From an uncultured Bacteroidales bacterium (GTDB taxonomy: Bacteria > Bacteroidota > Bacteroidia > Bacteroidales > F082), in the NCBI GenBank assembly GCA_900317155.1, contig ONFO01000027.1:1-44212 (forward strand): a stretch of DNA of 44,212 nt, in the 5' to 3' direction. The notes beneath the pieces were generated by a model. That model saw nothing but the letters and a program-made list of their open reading frames with translations. It was not told where the DNA came from and made no database searches. This document shows, one piece after another, positions 16,881 to 25,042 of this stretch (the first letter of the stretch is position 1; every line of letters begins with the position of its first letter). Position numbers and translations under genes: made by a program.

Positions 16881-18056
16881 CTATTCCTTCACTGCCACAC
16901 GCGCTGTATGGTTTCTCCCTTCCGCATCCGCAATCCGCAGCAGGTAAACGCCTTGTGGCAAGTCTGAAACGGGGATTTCATTCGTGTCGTGCACGGTCTT
17001 CACCAACTGTCCAAGGGCGTTGTAGACCTGAACTTCAACGGCCTCAACGCCATTGATGCGTATCCTGTCGACAGCCGGGTTGGGATAGATTGTCGTTATT
17101 AAGTTTTCTTGCTCATCAACACCATCAAAATCAACCTCTATGTAATTAAAAAACTCCGACCAATACTCCGCATTCCCATAATCCTCAATCGTTCCCTTTG
17201 GAATATAGATAGGGATGTTGCGATTGACACGCTCAAAAGTGTCGTCCCAAATATAGGGAGGATAAGAGGCCTTGACCGTCATAGAGGTAAGGCGAAACAG
17301 GTTGCGGAATGCTCCACCTTCAATTTCTGTCACCGTTGACGGCAGCTCCAATTCCGTGGGCTTGTGCAAAAACTCGAAAGCACAATAGCCAATGTATGTC
17401 ACGCCTTCCGGAATGTTGATGGAGGAAAAGCCGTAGCATGCCTCGAAGCATCCGCTCTCAATCAGGGTCATCTTGGGCGGCAGATACAAGGTGCCGTCGA
17501 AGCCGCACTCATTGAAACCATTGAAGCCGATGTATTCAACCGATTCGGGAATGACGAGGTCGCCCCTAAAATTCTCACATAAGTCAAATGCATTATTGTT
17601 GATTTCGACAAGCGATTCCGAAAGGGTCAGGCTCGAGAACCTTTTGCAGTTATGGAACGCCCATTCACCAATGCTTATAACGGAATTGGGGATGACCAAC
17701 GACCCTGTGAACCAACACCCCAAAAAGGCGCGGGGGCCAATCAACCTGACAGTATTGGGGATGACCAACGACCCGGACAAATCATTACTGAAGCAGCCTT
17801 TATTAAAAGCATCGGCACCAATAGCAACCACAGTATAATCCACAGAATTGTAGTTCACTGTCTCAGGAATGGTGACGCCACCCACATAATCCACCAAATC
17901 AAACATGGATTCGAGGAGAACCTCTGGTGGGTCGTAGGAGGTGATGATATACCCCAGTTTCTGCCCCGTTGGGCAAATTGAATAGAAATCGTAGGCCGAA
18001 GCCGAAATGCCCGTCATCAGCAGGGCAAGCAAAGTGTAAAGTCTTAAGTTTTTCAT
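16881..18056 (-). CDS. BspA-type LRR protein with T9SS sorting domain
   Basis: A 391-residue secreted protein with signal peptide (MKNLRLYTLLALLMTGISAS). From about 55 to 295 it has LRR_5 (BspA/TpLRR) repeats of about 23 residues, such as SLVIPNTVRLIGPRAFLGC, SLVIPNSVISIGEWAFHNC and DLVIPESVEYIGFNGFNEC. The last about 70 residues are a T9SS type A sorting domain (TIYPNPAVDRIRI, VQVYNALGQLVKTV, LPQGVYLLRIADAEG), so it should cross the outer membrane and be anchored on the surface. BspA-type LRR proteins bind host matrix or other bacteria; the actual partner is unknown. Its ATG overlaps the TGA of the upstream gene by four bases (ATGA), showing translational coupling. Last gene of its operon. 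Confidence 0.85.
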   Translation of the reverse strand: MKNLRLYTLLALLMTGISASAYDFYSICPTGQKLGYIITSYDPPEVLLESMFDLVDYVGGVTIPETVNYNSVDYTVVAIGADAFNKGCFSNDLSGSLVIPNTVRLIGPRAFLGCWFTGSLVIPNSVISIGEWAFHNCKRFSSLTLSESLVEINNNAFDLCENFRGDLVIPESVEYIGFNGFNECGFDGTLYLPPKMTLIESGCFEACYGFSSINIPEGVTYIGYCAFEFLHKPTELELPSTVTEIEGGAFRNLFRLTSMTVKASYPPYIWDDTFERVNRNIPIYIPKGTIEDYGNAEYWSEFFNYIEVDFDGVDEQENLITTIYPNPAVDRIRINGVEAVEVQVYNALGQLVKTVHDTNEIPVSDLPQGVYLLRIADAEGRNHTARVAVKE

Positions 18057-18901
18057 TGTTTTGTGATTTTGTCTGTATAAACCATTCCGTTCATATCTGT
18101 GATGCGAAGCAGGTAAATGCCGTGCGACAAGTCTGCAACGGAAATTTCATTGATATCACGCACAGTCTTCACCAACTGCCCGAGGGCATTATAAACTTGT
18201 ACTTCAGCAGGCCGAACGCCTTCGATGCGAACCGTCTCGGATGCTGGATTGGGGTATAAAGAAACCCTATTCTGTTGCTGTTTCCTTTCTTGAACAGACA
18301 CATTGTCAATATAACAAGTCTCAAAAACTTGATTTGCAAACATTTGCTCACCATCTTTGTATTCACACAACAGATGACTCCTGCACATTTCAGAGTAGTC
18401 TTTTAGAATTCCTATCGGAAGATAAGAGGGAAAACAGCCTTCCTGAAAGACCCAGCTGCTGAAACAATCTGTCAGATGTATCACCTTTTTCCCATCTTCA
18501 TAAGTCACATTGTAAACAATCGCATAACTGTCGCCATATTCATCAGTGTAATAGAAATTGTCGCCTACCGTCAGCGACATGTCGCAAATCAGCACCTTAT
18601 CTTCAAGTATGGGATTGTATCGGTAAAGTCTTCCTGTGTTGGTGTCTTCGGTGAAATAGAAGTCCTCGTACTCATAATTGTAACCATATTGTCCATGCGG
18701 AAATCCCTTAATATACTGGGTTCCATTGATATTGACGGTGTCTGCACTCCGTATCGTCAGATAGAATGTATGGCAGTAATCAATCATTTCCATATAAACA
18801 TTCAGTCGTGTGGAGTCGGCTGCAAAATAGGATTGATACCCTTGCGCCTGCATAGTGCCGCAAATGAGCGTCGCGGCAAGAACAAACAAATACTTTTTCA
18901 T
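18053..18901 (-). CDS. T9SS cargo protein, small family (paralogue of 36886-37746)
   Basis: A 282-residue secreted protein with signal peptide MKKYLFVLAATLICGTMQAQ, an unrecognised middle of about 190 residues with several cysteines (CHTFYLTI, LICDMSLTVGDNFYY, GCFPSYLPIG), and a type A sorting domain from about 213 (SLYPNPASETVRIEG, VQVYNALGQLVKTVR, LLRITDMNGMVYTDKI). Its architecture and phrases such as RLYRYNPILEDKVLICDMSLTVGD match the 286-residue cargo at 36886 (WKRYSIAHPETLLYDFTASVGD), so the two are paralogues. The stop overlaps the start of the LRR gene (ATGA). First gene of a two-gene operon with a promoter 43 nt upstream. No function is assigned to this middle domain. Confidence 0.75.
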   Translation of the reverse strand: MKKYLFVLAATLICGTMQAQGYQSYFAADSTRLNVYMEMIDYCHTFYLTIRSADTVNINGTQYIKGFPHGQYGYNYEYEDFYFTEDTNTGRLYRYNPILEDKVLICDMSLTVGDNFYYTDEYGDSYAIVYNVTYEDGKKVIHLTDCFSSWVFQEGCFPSYLPIGILKDYSEMCRSHLLCEYKDGEQMFANQVFETCYIDNVSVQERKQQQNRVSLYPNPASETVRIEGVRPAEVQVYNALGQLVKTVRDINEISVADLSHGIYLLRITDMNGMVYTDKITKQ

Positions 18902-18943
18902 GGCTGTTTCGTTTTAAGTGTTAGACATTTGTTTTCGCTTTCG

Positions 18944-18951
18944 CAAAACTA
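18944..18951 (-). promoter_or_regulatory. -7 box for the 18901-16881 cargo operon
   Basis: Minus-strand TAGTTTTG inside a 17-bp block (plus strand CAAAACTATAACAAAAA) that recurs exactly at 26666 at the same distance from its gene. Confidence 0.6.
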
Positions 18952-19052
18952 TAACAAAAAACCACTAAAAAATCAACCAAAAGGCCAATTATAGATTTTC
19001 CTTTTGAATGCCTATTGAAAATCAATCGATTATAATCGGTATATATAGATTT

Positions 19053-20840
19053 TTACGCCTCCAAAAACGCCGAAATCGAGGCATTTCCCGTCTTTTTTCG
19101 TAGGTTGGAACGGTACTGTAGCACCGTGTTTTGGCTCAAACCCAGCAAATCCGCCTCCTCCTTCGCGCGGAATTGCAGGAACGAAAGCACGAAAAGTTGG
19201 GTCTCCGTCTTGGTCAGATTGGGGTAGGCAGCCGCCACCCGTTCCATGGCTCCGGGATAAGCCGCCTCAAACTCGTCCATGATGCGCTCCAAGCGGTTCG
19301 GCACCTTCGCACGGTAAAGGTCGGCCACCCGCTGAGGCAGCATCGCCCGCGCCTGCTGCAAGGCATCGTCCGCTTGCGTCTGTAGTTGCTGCAGCGCGTC
19401 ATCCACCGTCTGAAGCTGCTGCAAGGCATCGTTCACCTGCGTCTGAAGCTGTTGCTTCTCCTCATTCAAAGTCTGCGTTTCGGCCTCATGTTCCTTTCTC
19501 CGCTTGGCCATCCACCACCACAATCCAAGTCCCAAAACCAGCAGAACCACCACAACCGTCACCACACCCCGCACCAAGTGTCGCCGTGCCGCCAACTGTT
19601 CGGTTTGCCGTCTCTCTGCCTCAGCCTTCTCCTGTTCCCACTGCAAATGCTGCTGGAACATATCATTAAGTTGCGAAGCCCGTGCCTGGTTATTGGCAGC
19701 TGTGGCCCCTACTTCGGCAAGGATGAGAGCATACTGGTTGGCTCTCACCGTGTCGCCTTCTTCCTTGGCTATGGTGTGCAAATAGTTGGCCACATGTTTC
19801 CCTCTAACAGAGTCTTTTTCAACTACAATACTCCCAAAGGCCTTCGCGCTATCATATTGACCCATTAAATAATAGATGTACCCAATGGTCATACATCGGT
19901 TAATCCTTTCAGCCTCGTTAGAGGCTTGTTCAGCCATGCTTTTCAGGCTATCCAAGGCGGCTATGGTATCGTCATAATACAGGAATTTAAACAATGCCCT
20001 CGATGAGACAATATCCCTGTAAATCATGTTGTTCCTATCAGGCATCAATTCCAATGCCATATCATAGTAATAAGATGCACTATCCACCAATTGCAGTTTG
20101 TCATATTGCTTTCCGATAAAATAATATGTATTGGCAATCTTTTCGGACGAAGACTGCGCTTTTTTATCGTAAGCCAAAGACTGCTTGCCGCAATAAATGG
20201 CAGATTCCTGCATATATTGTGCGGAAAACAACTCCACAAGTCGGTTATAAGTCAAAGCCATAAACCGAGCCTTGTGTCCCACCAAAGCCTTCTCCTCAAA
20301 ATGTCCTTCCATCATCCGCAAGGCATTGAGGTATTCCCCGCAAGCCTCAATGAGGCTGTCGCGCTCGTAATACCCCACACCATTAATATAATGCGCCCGC
20401 GCCGCCAAAAACGCATCCCGCCTCTGTACGGACGCACCGCGTGCGTCCGCTTTACCGCGTGCGTCCGCATTACGCCCATCTGCAACATTCACAATCGAAT
20501 CAAAATAATGAACCGCCTTCAGCAGATCCTTTCTATTGCTTTGCCCATAATCATTCTTATAAAGCAGCTCCGCCACCAGTACCTGGCAATAATGCCCCTC
20601 AAACTCGTTGAGGCTGTCGGCCTCTGGGCTCCCCGCAAACTCCATCATCACCGCCAAGGCGCTGTCAGGCTGGTGCCACATGAGGGTGTCGATTTGAGAT
20701 AATACTAGGGTCGGCCCTTCGACGCTTCGACAAGGCTCAGCGACCACAGGCTCAGGGACCTCAACTTTAGTTGGTTTGGAGCAAGCCACCAGCATGGCCA
20801 GCTCAATCAGAAAGCTCACTATGTGCAAACACCATTTCAC
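19053..20840 (-). CDS. Membrane-anchored TPR-HTH transcriptional regulator (copy C)
   Basis: A 595-residue one-component regulator. I start it at the GTG at 20840 (MKWCLHIVSFLIELAMLVAC), which gives a lipobox with Cys20 matching the two paralogues; an in-frame ATG at 20888 would precede the promoter box. After the lipobox come TPR-like helices (about 40-390), a coiled-coil-prone stretch, one transmembrane helix (VVTVVVVLLVLGLGLWWW), a Gln-rich coiled coil (DALQQLQT repeats) and a C-terminal LuxR/GerE-like HTH (LTKTETQLFVLSFLQFRAKE, EADLLGLSQNTVLQYRSNLR). Topology implies a periplasmic TPR sensor and a cytoplasmic DNA-binding tail. It differs from its paralogues by a RNADARGKADARGA insert encoded by a palindromic repeat. 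It lies directly upstream of the 18901-16881 cargo operon, its likely target. Confidence 0.78.
   Translation of the reverse strand: MKWCLHIVSFLIELAMLVACSKPTKVEVPEPVVAEPCRSVEGPTLVLSQIDTLMWHQPDSALAVMMEFAGSPEADSLNEFEGHYCQVLVAELLYKNDYGQSNRKDLLKAVHYFDSIVNVADGRNADARGKADARGASVQRRDAFLAARAHYINGVGYYERDSLIEACGEYLNALRMMEGHFEEKALVGHKARFMALTYNRLVELFSAQYMQESAIYCGKQSLAYDKKAQSSSEKIANTYYFIGKQYDKLQLVDSASYYYDMALELMPDRNNMIYRDIVSSRALFKFLYYDDTIAALDSLKSMAEQASNEAERINRCMTIGYIYYLMGQYDSAKAFGSIVVEKDSVRGKHVANYLHTIAKEEGDTVRANQYALILAEVGATAANNQARASQLNDMFQQHLQWEQEKAEAERRQTEQLAARRHLVRGVVTVVVVLLVLGLGLWWWMAKRRKEHEAETQTLNEEKQQLQTQVNDALQQLQTVDDALQQLQTQADDALQQARAMLPQRVADLYRAKVPNRLERIMDEFEAAYPGAMERVAAAYPNLTKTETQLFVLSFLQFRAKEEADLLGLSQNTVLQYRSNLRKKTGNASISAFLEA
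20429..20468. repeat. Palindromic repeat inserted in frame in the TPR regulator
   Basis: CGGACGCAC-CGC-GTGCGTCCG at 20429-20449 is a perfect 9-bp inverted repeat. Part of it (CCGCGTGCGTCCGC, 20437-20450) is repeated at 20455-20468 with an 18-nt period. It encodes the low-complexity NADARGKADARG stretch absent from both paralogues. Confidence 0.65.
20717..20760. repeat. Interspersed TTCGACA(A)GGCTCAGCGACC element inside the regulator
   Basis: CTTCGACAAGGCTCAGCGACC, followed by a partial second copy (CAGGCTCAGGGACC), encodes part of the Pro/Val-rich linker just after the lipobox (VPEPVVAEPCRSVEGP). Related in-frame copies are at 20992, 30758 and 33372. Confidence 0.5.
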
Positions 20841-20844
20841 GCGG

Positions 20845-20852
20845 CAAAAATA
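20845..20852 (-). promoter_or_regulatory. -7 box for regulator C, leaderless configuration
   Basis: Minus-strand TATTTTTG ends four nucleotides before the GTG start. The same box-to-start geometry occurs in the other two regulators, with five nucleotides. Confidence 0.6.
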
Positions 20853-20880
20853 CTCAAAATCCAGCATATTACATAAAAAT

Positions 20881-20942
20881 GCCACCAAAGGACTAAAACC
20901 GTCCCCATGTCGCCGATAGGGATGGCTATGCTTTCGGTGGCT
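20881..20942 (-). terminator. Hairpin terminator after the 26623-20955 cargo operon
   Basis: On the minus strand GCCACCGAAAG (just after the 20955 stop) pairs with CTTTGGTGGC, with one unpaired base, followed by ATTTTTA. The inner CCATCCC/GGGGACGG can pair partly. Position between operon end and the next promoter fits a terminator. Confidence 0.5.
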
Positions 20943-20954
20943 TATTGATTTCCT

Positions 20955-22478
20955 TTATTCCTTAATCCATTTCCCCGTTTCTACCCTAGATTTTGAACCT
21001 GTTGAAGGGTCGCCCGCATAAACCTTCCAAACATAAACGCCCTCAACCCAATCCGTTGCATCAATCGCCGTCACATGCTCCGTAAGGGCTTGGCCGTGGA
21101 TGAGCCTGCCTTTCAAGTCATACACTTCCACGCGGGCGTTCTGCAAGGCCGTGCGGATATTGAGCACATCCTTCCCTGGATTAGGATAGACAGTAGCCAC
21201 AGCAAAACCATGCGAATGCGCCTCCTCAATATTCAGAAAGTCTGAAACGGTAATTTTAATGATGCAGTTTTCAGCCGCATGAGTGTTGTCGTCCAGCCCG
21301 TCGCAATACACTAAGCAACCGCCATCGGGACAGGCAACTAGGCACTCAGCAATAAGATACTTTGACGGATGGACATAATAAATCTCGCCGTATTTGTTCA
21401 GGTCTTGATCCATGTAGGCGACATAGAGGTTGTGAGGTACTGCTCCATCCATGCCTCCAGCCATATATACCTCATCAGATGGGCCGAAATCGATTGTGTA
21501 TATGAGTCCGCCTTGACATACTGTCGGAGTATGTATACCCCAAGTGTAATGCGTCTGGACCATGTTTTCGTCATAAACCGACATTAGGATGTCTTGGTAG
21601 ATTTCAGGATTGTTGTTATAGGCTGGCACTGACCACTTGTTGATGGAGTAAGTCTTTCCGCTGTATCGGTTGACACGGAAATAGGCGTTGTCACAGCATG
21701 ATACAGGTGGATAGGAAAGTTGGTCAACATTCATAATAGCACCCACAAGGTTCAATTCGCTGTCAAGAGTTAAGCAACTATAGCCGTATGGACCATCTGT
21801 CCGCTGCATGATGATTCTGCAACCGAGGGAGTCGGGGGTGGTAACCAAGCCATGTCCCGACAGCAAATCAGGATAAGTATCAATAAGACTCACCGCATCA
21901 TACACATGCCCTGTATCATCAAACTTTACAGTCTTTATGCACATATTCTCGGTGTTGTATGATAGGACCGCTTCACCTTCTTTGCCAACAATGACGTTCA
22001 CGGTCTTATTCATCAGATGCCCATTAACTTCATAGAAATCGGAGCCGAACCAATCGTAATCCTCAAAGGTCAGACCCAAGTCCTCATGTATGATGGCTTT
22101 ATGGAAGGTGCAAGTATCACTGCCATCGTGTCTTTTCAAGAAAAAGAAGAAAGGCTCGCGGTCTTGGAAGCGGAAAATCTCTGTAATAAAAGGAGTAGCA
22201 GTATCAGCCAAAAACTCATCATTCCAAACTTGAACCGATGCCAGCACCTCGCCATCATCGCGCATTTTTTGAACAAAAACCACTGGCTTGTTGTCGTCGT
22301 TTGTCTTTGAGGCCAAAGTAAGTAATGTGGTTTCATCAATATAGTTCATGGCAAATACGACAGTATCTCCCGTTGACCGAATCTCTTCAAGATTATAAGG
22401 ATACTCTTGCGCTTGCATCGTCACCCCTCCCGCCATCAGCAGGAGCGCAAGCAGGATGTATAGTCTAATGTTTTTCAT
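20955..22478 (-). CDS. T9SS cargo protein, propeller-like family
   Basis: A 507-residue secreted protein. The signal peptide MKNIRLYILLALLLMAGGVT ends in MQAQ, as in many cargo genes of this array. The middle has no recognised domain but resembles a repetitive beta-rich surface protein and shares landmarks with 33339, 40795 and 42326: PDSLGCRIIMQR, CLTLDSELN, YSGKTYSINKW, TWGIHTP, FGPSDEVYMAGGMDG. It ends in a type A sorting domain (TVYPNPGKDVLNIRTALQNA, RVEVYDLKGRLIHGQ, GVYVWKVYAG, GKWIKE) with an extra SKSRVE-type insertion encoded by a degenerate copy of the interspersed repeat. The ATG overlaps the C10 protease TGA by four bases, so the two are translationally coupled. Surface-anchored; ligand unknown. 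Confidence 0.75.
   Translation of the reverse strand: MKNIRLYILLALLLMAGGVTMQAQEYPYNLEEIRSTGDTVVFAMNYIDETTLLTLASKTNDDNKPVVFVQKMRDDGEVLASVQVWNDEFLADTATPFITEIFRFQDREPFFFFLKRHDGSDTCTFHKAIIHEDLGLTFEDYDWFGSDFYEVNGHLMNKTVNVIVGKEGEAVLSYNTENMCIKTVKFDDTGHVYDAVSLIDTYPDLLSGHGLVTTPDSLGCRIIMQRTDGPYGYSCLTLDSELNLVGAIMNVDQLSYPPVSCCDNAYFRVNRYSGKTYSINKWSVPAYNNNPEIYQDILMSVYDENMVQTHYTWGIHTPTVCQGGLIYTIDFGPSDEVYMAGGMDGAVPHNLYVAYMDQDLNKYGEIYYVHPSKYLIAECLVACPDGGCLVYCDGLDDNTHAAENCIIKITVSDFLNIEEAHSHGFAVATVYPNPGKDVLNIRTALQNARVEVYDLKGRLIHGQALTEHVTAIDATDWVEGVYVWKVYAGDPSTGSKSRVETGKWIKE
20992..21012. repeat. Degenerate interspersed repeat in a sorting domain
   Basis: TTTGAACCTGTTGAAGGGTCG is a diverged form of the GGTCGTTGAGCCTGTCGAA-type elements at 30758 and 33372. 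It encodes the GDPSTGSK loop just before the terminal GKWIKE. Confidence 0.4.
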
Positions 22479-25024
22479 TGTTTCGTGATTTTATTCGTGT
22501 AAACTTTCCCTTCCGCATCCTTAATGCGCAGCAGGTAAAGCCCTTCCGGCAGGCCGCTCACATTGACTTCGTTGGTGCCACGGACCACCTTTACCAGTTG
22601 GCCCAAGGCGTTGTAGACCTGGATTTCAGCCGCTTCAAGGCCATCAATCCGCAGGGTCTCCGAGGCAGGATTGGGATAGACCTTCATCTTACCCGCTTCG
22701 GTTTCGTCCACCCCATCTACCGACCAATACACCCTCAGGAAAAACTCGAACTCATTGTATTTCGACCGCGCGGGAGCCGAATAGCAGTCGATGGCTTGGT
22801 AATAGGCCACCACCTTGTAAAGATAGAAGGTCTCGTCCTCCAATGGAGTGTTGTCGGTATAGGAAGTGGAGCCGGCACCCAATGTCTTGATTTGCTGCCA
22901 ATTCATATCCGCTTCCTTGGTACGGTAGATGTAGAACCCTGAAAGGCCGTCATTGGAATGGGGCGCTTCCCAGGTGAGTTTTATCTTATTATTGTTGGTC
23001 ATCTCATACCAGAGGTTGGTGGCAGGCTGGCAGTCGTCGCCGATGGTGGCACAAGCCTCGTTGGTTGGCTCGCTTTCGCCCGAAGCGCAAAAAGCGGTCA
23101 CAAAGTAGCAATGTCCGCCATGAGTCGCCGTTTCATCGACAAAAGCAGCCGAGTTGTCTCTCACCGTCTGAAGCAGTTGCCCGTCACGATAAACATTATA
23201 ATCTGTGGATTCACCATAGGAAGTCCATGCCAGCACCACATGCTCATCCTCGGCAAAAGCGTACAAATCAGTGGGTGCATCGCAATCCGTGCCATTGCCG
23301 CAACTGTTGTTGGTTTGCAGGAAAACACCGTCATCGATGCCTTCCAAAGCACCCGAATACGAATAAACGACCTGATTGTCAGCATCCTTGATGACAAAAC
23401 TCACATCGCTAACCGTACTGCTTCCTTTGGACCAAGCGAACGAGACATGACCCAGGGGCACCGCAACAGAGAGTGTCTCGCTGCTTGAGTGCGCCGTGAC
23501 CGACTCCATCACCTGCATTGCGTTGTTAATCACTTGTATGGAAGCGCCCTGCCATCCGTTGAAGAAGGTGGTCCCTGCCACGATAGTCCAAGTGCAGGAA
23601 GGCCCGAAGCGCACACCGCTTTCGGTGGCAATCCTTCCGTGGAGACCGTTGTTCACCGCATAGACCTGATAATCGTGCAAGCCATAAAACGGCACTTCGT
23701 CGGTGATTTCCATGGCCGCGCCTGGAGCAACATCGTCTTGGGTATAAACCACCCTGCCGTCACGCTTGACGACGATTTGGTCGATATGGGTCAAATTGCT
23801 ATTGTTCAATGACTTTGTTGGATTGTTCCAATGCATGGTACAGGTGTATGAATCATCGGAAAGCGGCTGCACGCTCAAGTTAGTGGGTTCCTTTGGTGTA
23901 GCATTGTAGACGCCAGAAGGAACGGCGTCGGCAATCATCTTTTGTGCCAGGTTCCAAGTCTGGTTGTAGGTTTGCAGGTTGTCGATGCTGAACCAGCCAT
24001 CGAGGGAACCGCCCCAGCTCCAGTTGATGTGAAACAGTCCGTTGTCGTCGTAGCCATCGCAAATGAACGAATGGCCCATGCTTCCTCCATCGGTACCTGC
24101 ATACAAAATCGGAATGCCCATGTCCAAGGCATCGCGCATCATGGCCACCCATTCATCGTAGGGATAATCGTCCCTAAACAGATTGTGCGAAGTGCCATAA
24201 CCGAAATAGGAGCTCATCGCCGGTGGGATGCTTTGGTGCAAAGCACCGCTAGCCATAGCACCATAATTCATGTCAACACTCACGCCGCAATGATATATAA
24301 GGAGGGCAACATATTGATTGTCATCATTCAGCGATTCGGGCATTTCGTCCCAATGGTAAGTGGTTGCACCGAAATTTGCAGAGAGCGTGCCGTAAAGGTA
24401 ACTGTTGTATGAATGTGAGCCTGTGCCGTGTTCAGGATAGTTCCAATACTTCATCACCTGTGCCATCGAAGTGGCCACACAGCCCGCGTAGGCATTGCCG
24501 CAAGGTCCAGCCTCGTCTTTCGGGCAATATGCGTTATAATAACAGTCTTGGTCCCAATGCGTGGCAACCAAAGGTTGGACAACCACTGATCTCAAGGCTT
24601 GCGTTTTGCCGCAGCGTTCAAGGTTCTCCCATTCTTGGGCAATCACGAAATCGGCTTTTTTCAGGTTTTCTTCCGCAAAATCAACAGATTGCCCATATCC
24701 TTCCAGGAAATAGGCCAATCCATCAGGGATGTTTTCAGTGTTGAAAGCACCTGTTTCGGCATAGCCGAGAATGGGGCTGGTAAGGTCGCTGGCCGAGACG
24801 ATGACGAAACCGCCTGAAGCACCATTGAAGACATGATACGATGCTCTGCCGCTTTCCGTAACGGCTGTGTAGACCCACTTCAACTCCGTGTTGTTCTTGA
24901 AGTTGGCCTCGACAAACTTCGCGCCCAAGGCCTTGGCGCGTTCCATGCCGACCGTTCCGCCAAGCAATGGCATTGAGGCCATCAGCAGAACGGCAATAAG
25001 GCTGTAAAATCCGTTGTGTTTCAT
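22475..25024 (-). CDS. C10-family (streptopain-like) cysteine protease with T9SS sorting domain
   Basis: An 849-residue secreted protease. Order: signal peptide (1-23), Spi_C10-type propeptide (about 27-115, RAKALGAKFVEANF and HVFNGASGGFVIVSASD), peptidase C10 domain (about 150-370) with catalytic Cys182 in GCVATSMAQVMKYW, His318 in MGHSFICDGYDDNGLFHINW and the following WSWGG, then beta-rich FN3-like modules (about 375-460, 585-670 and 675-765), and a type A sorting domain (about 778-849, KVYPNPASETLRIDG to YTNKITKQ). C10 enzymes such as streptopain and the PrtT group degrade host proteins after propeptide removal. Catalytic residues are intact, so activity is likely. It starts 18 nt after the beta-helix gene and overlaps the next gene by ATGA, so it is the middle of a three-gene operon. 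Confidence 0.9.
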   Translation of the reverse strand: MKHNGFYSLIAVLLMASMPLLGGTVGMERAKALGAKFVEANFKNNTELKWVYTAVTESGRASYHVFNGASGGFVIVSASDLTSPILGYAETGAFNTENIPDGLAYFLEGYGQSVDFAEENLKKADFVIAQEWENLERCGKTQALRSVVVQPLVATHWDQDCYYNAYCPKDEAGPCGNAYAGCVATSMAQVMKYWNYPEHGTGSHSYNSYLYGTLSANFGATTYHWDEMPESLNDDNQYVALLIYHCGVSVDMNYGAMASGALHQSIPPAMSSYFGYGTSHNLFRDDYPYDEWVAMMRDALDMGIPILYAGTDGGSMGHSFICDGYDDNGLFHINWSWGGSLDGWFSIDNLQTYNQTWNLAQKMIADAVPSGVYNATPKEPTNLSVQPLSDDSYTCTMHWNNPTKSLNNSNLTHIDQIVVKRDGRVVYTQDDVAPGAAMEITDEVPFYGLHDYQVYAVNNGLHGRIATESGVRFGPSCTWTIVAGTTFFNGWQGASIQVINNAMQVMESVTAHSSSETLSVAVPLGHVSFAWSKGSSTVSDVSFVIKDADNQVVYSYSGALEGIDDGVFLQTNNSCGNGTDCDAPTDLYAFAEDEHVVLAWTSYGESTDYNVYRDGQLLQTVRDNSAAFVDETATHGGHCYFVTAFCASGESEPTNEACATIGDDCQPATNLWYEMTNNNKIKLTWEAPHSNDGLSGFYIYRTKEADMNWQQIKTLGAGSTSYTDNTPLEDETFYLYKVVAYYQAIDCYSAPARSKYNEFEFFLRVYWSVDGVDETEAGKMKVYPNPASETLRIDGLEAAEIQVYNALGQLVKVVRGTNEVNVSGLPEGLYLLRIKDAEGKVYTNKITKQ

Positions 25025-25042
25025 TTTAAAGCTGTTTTTGAA

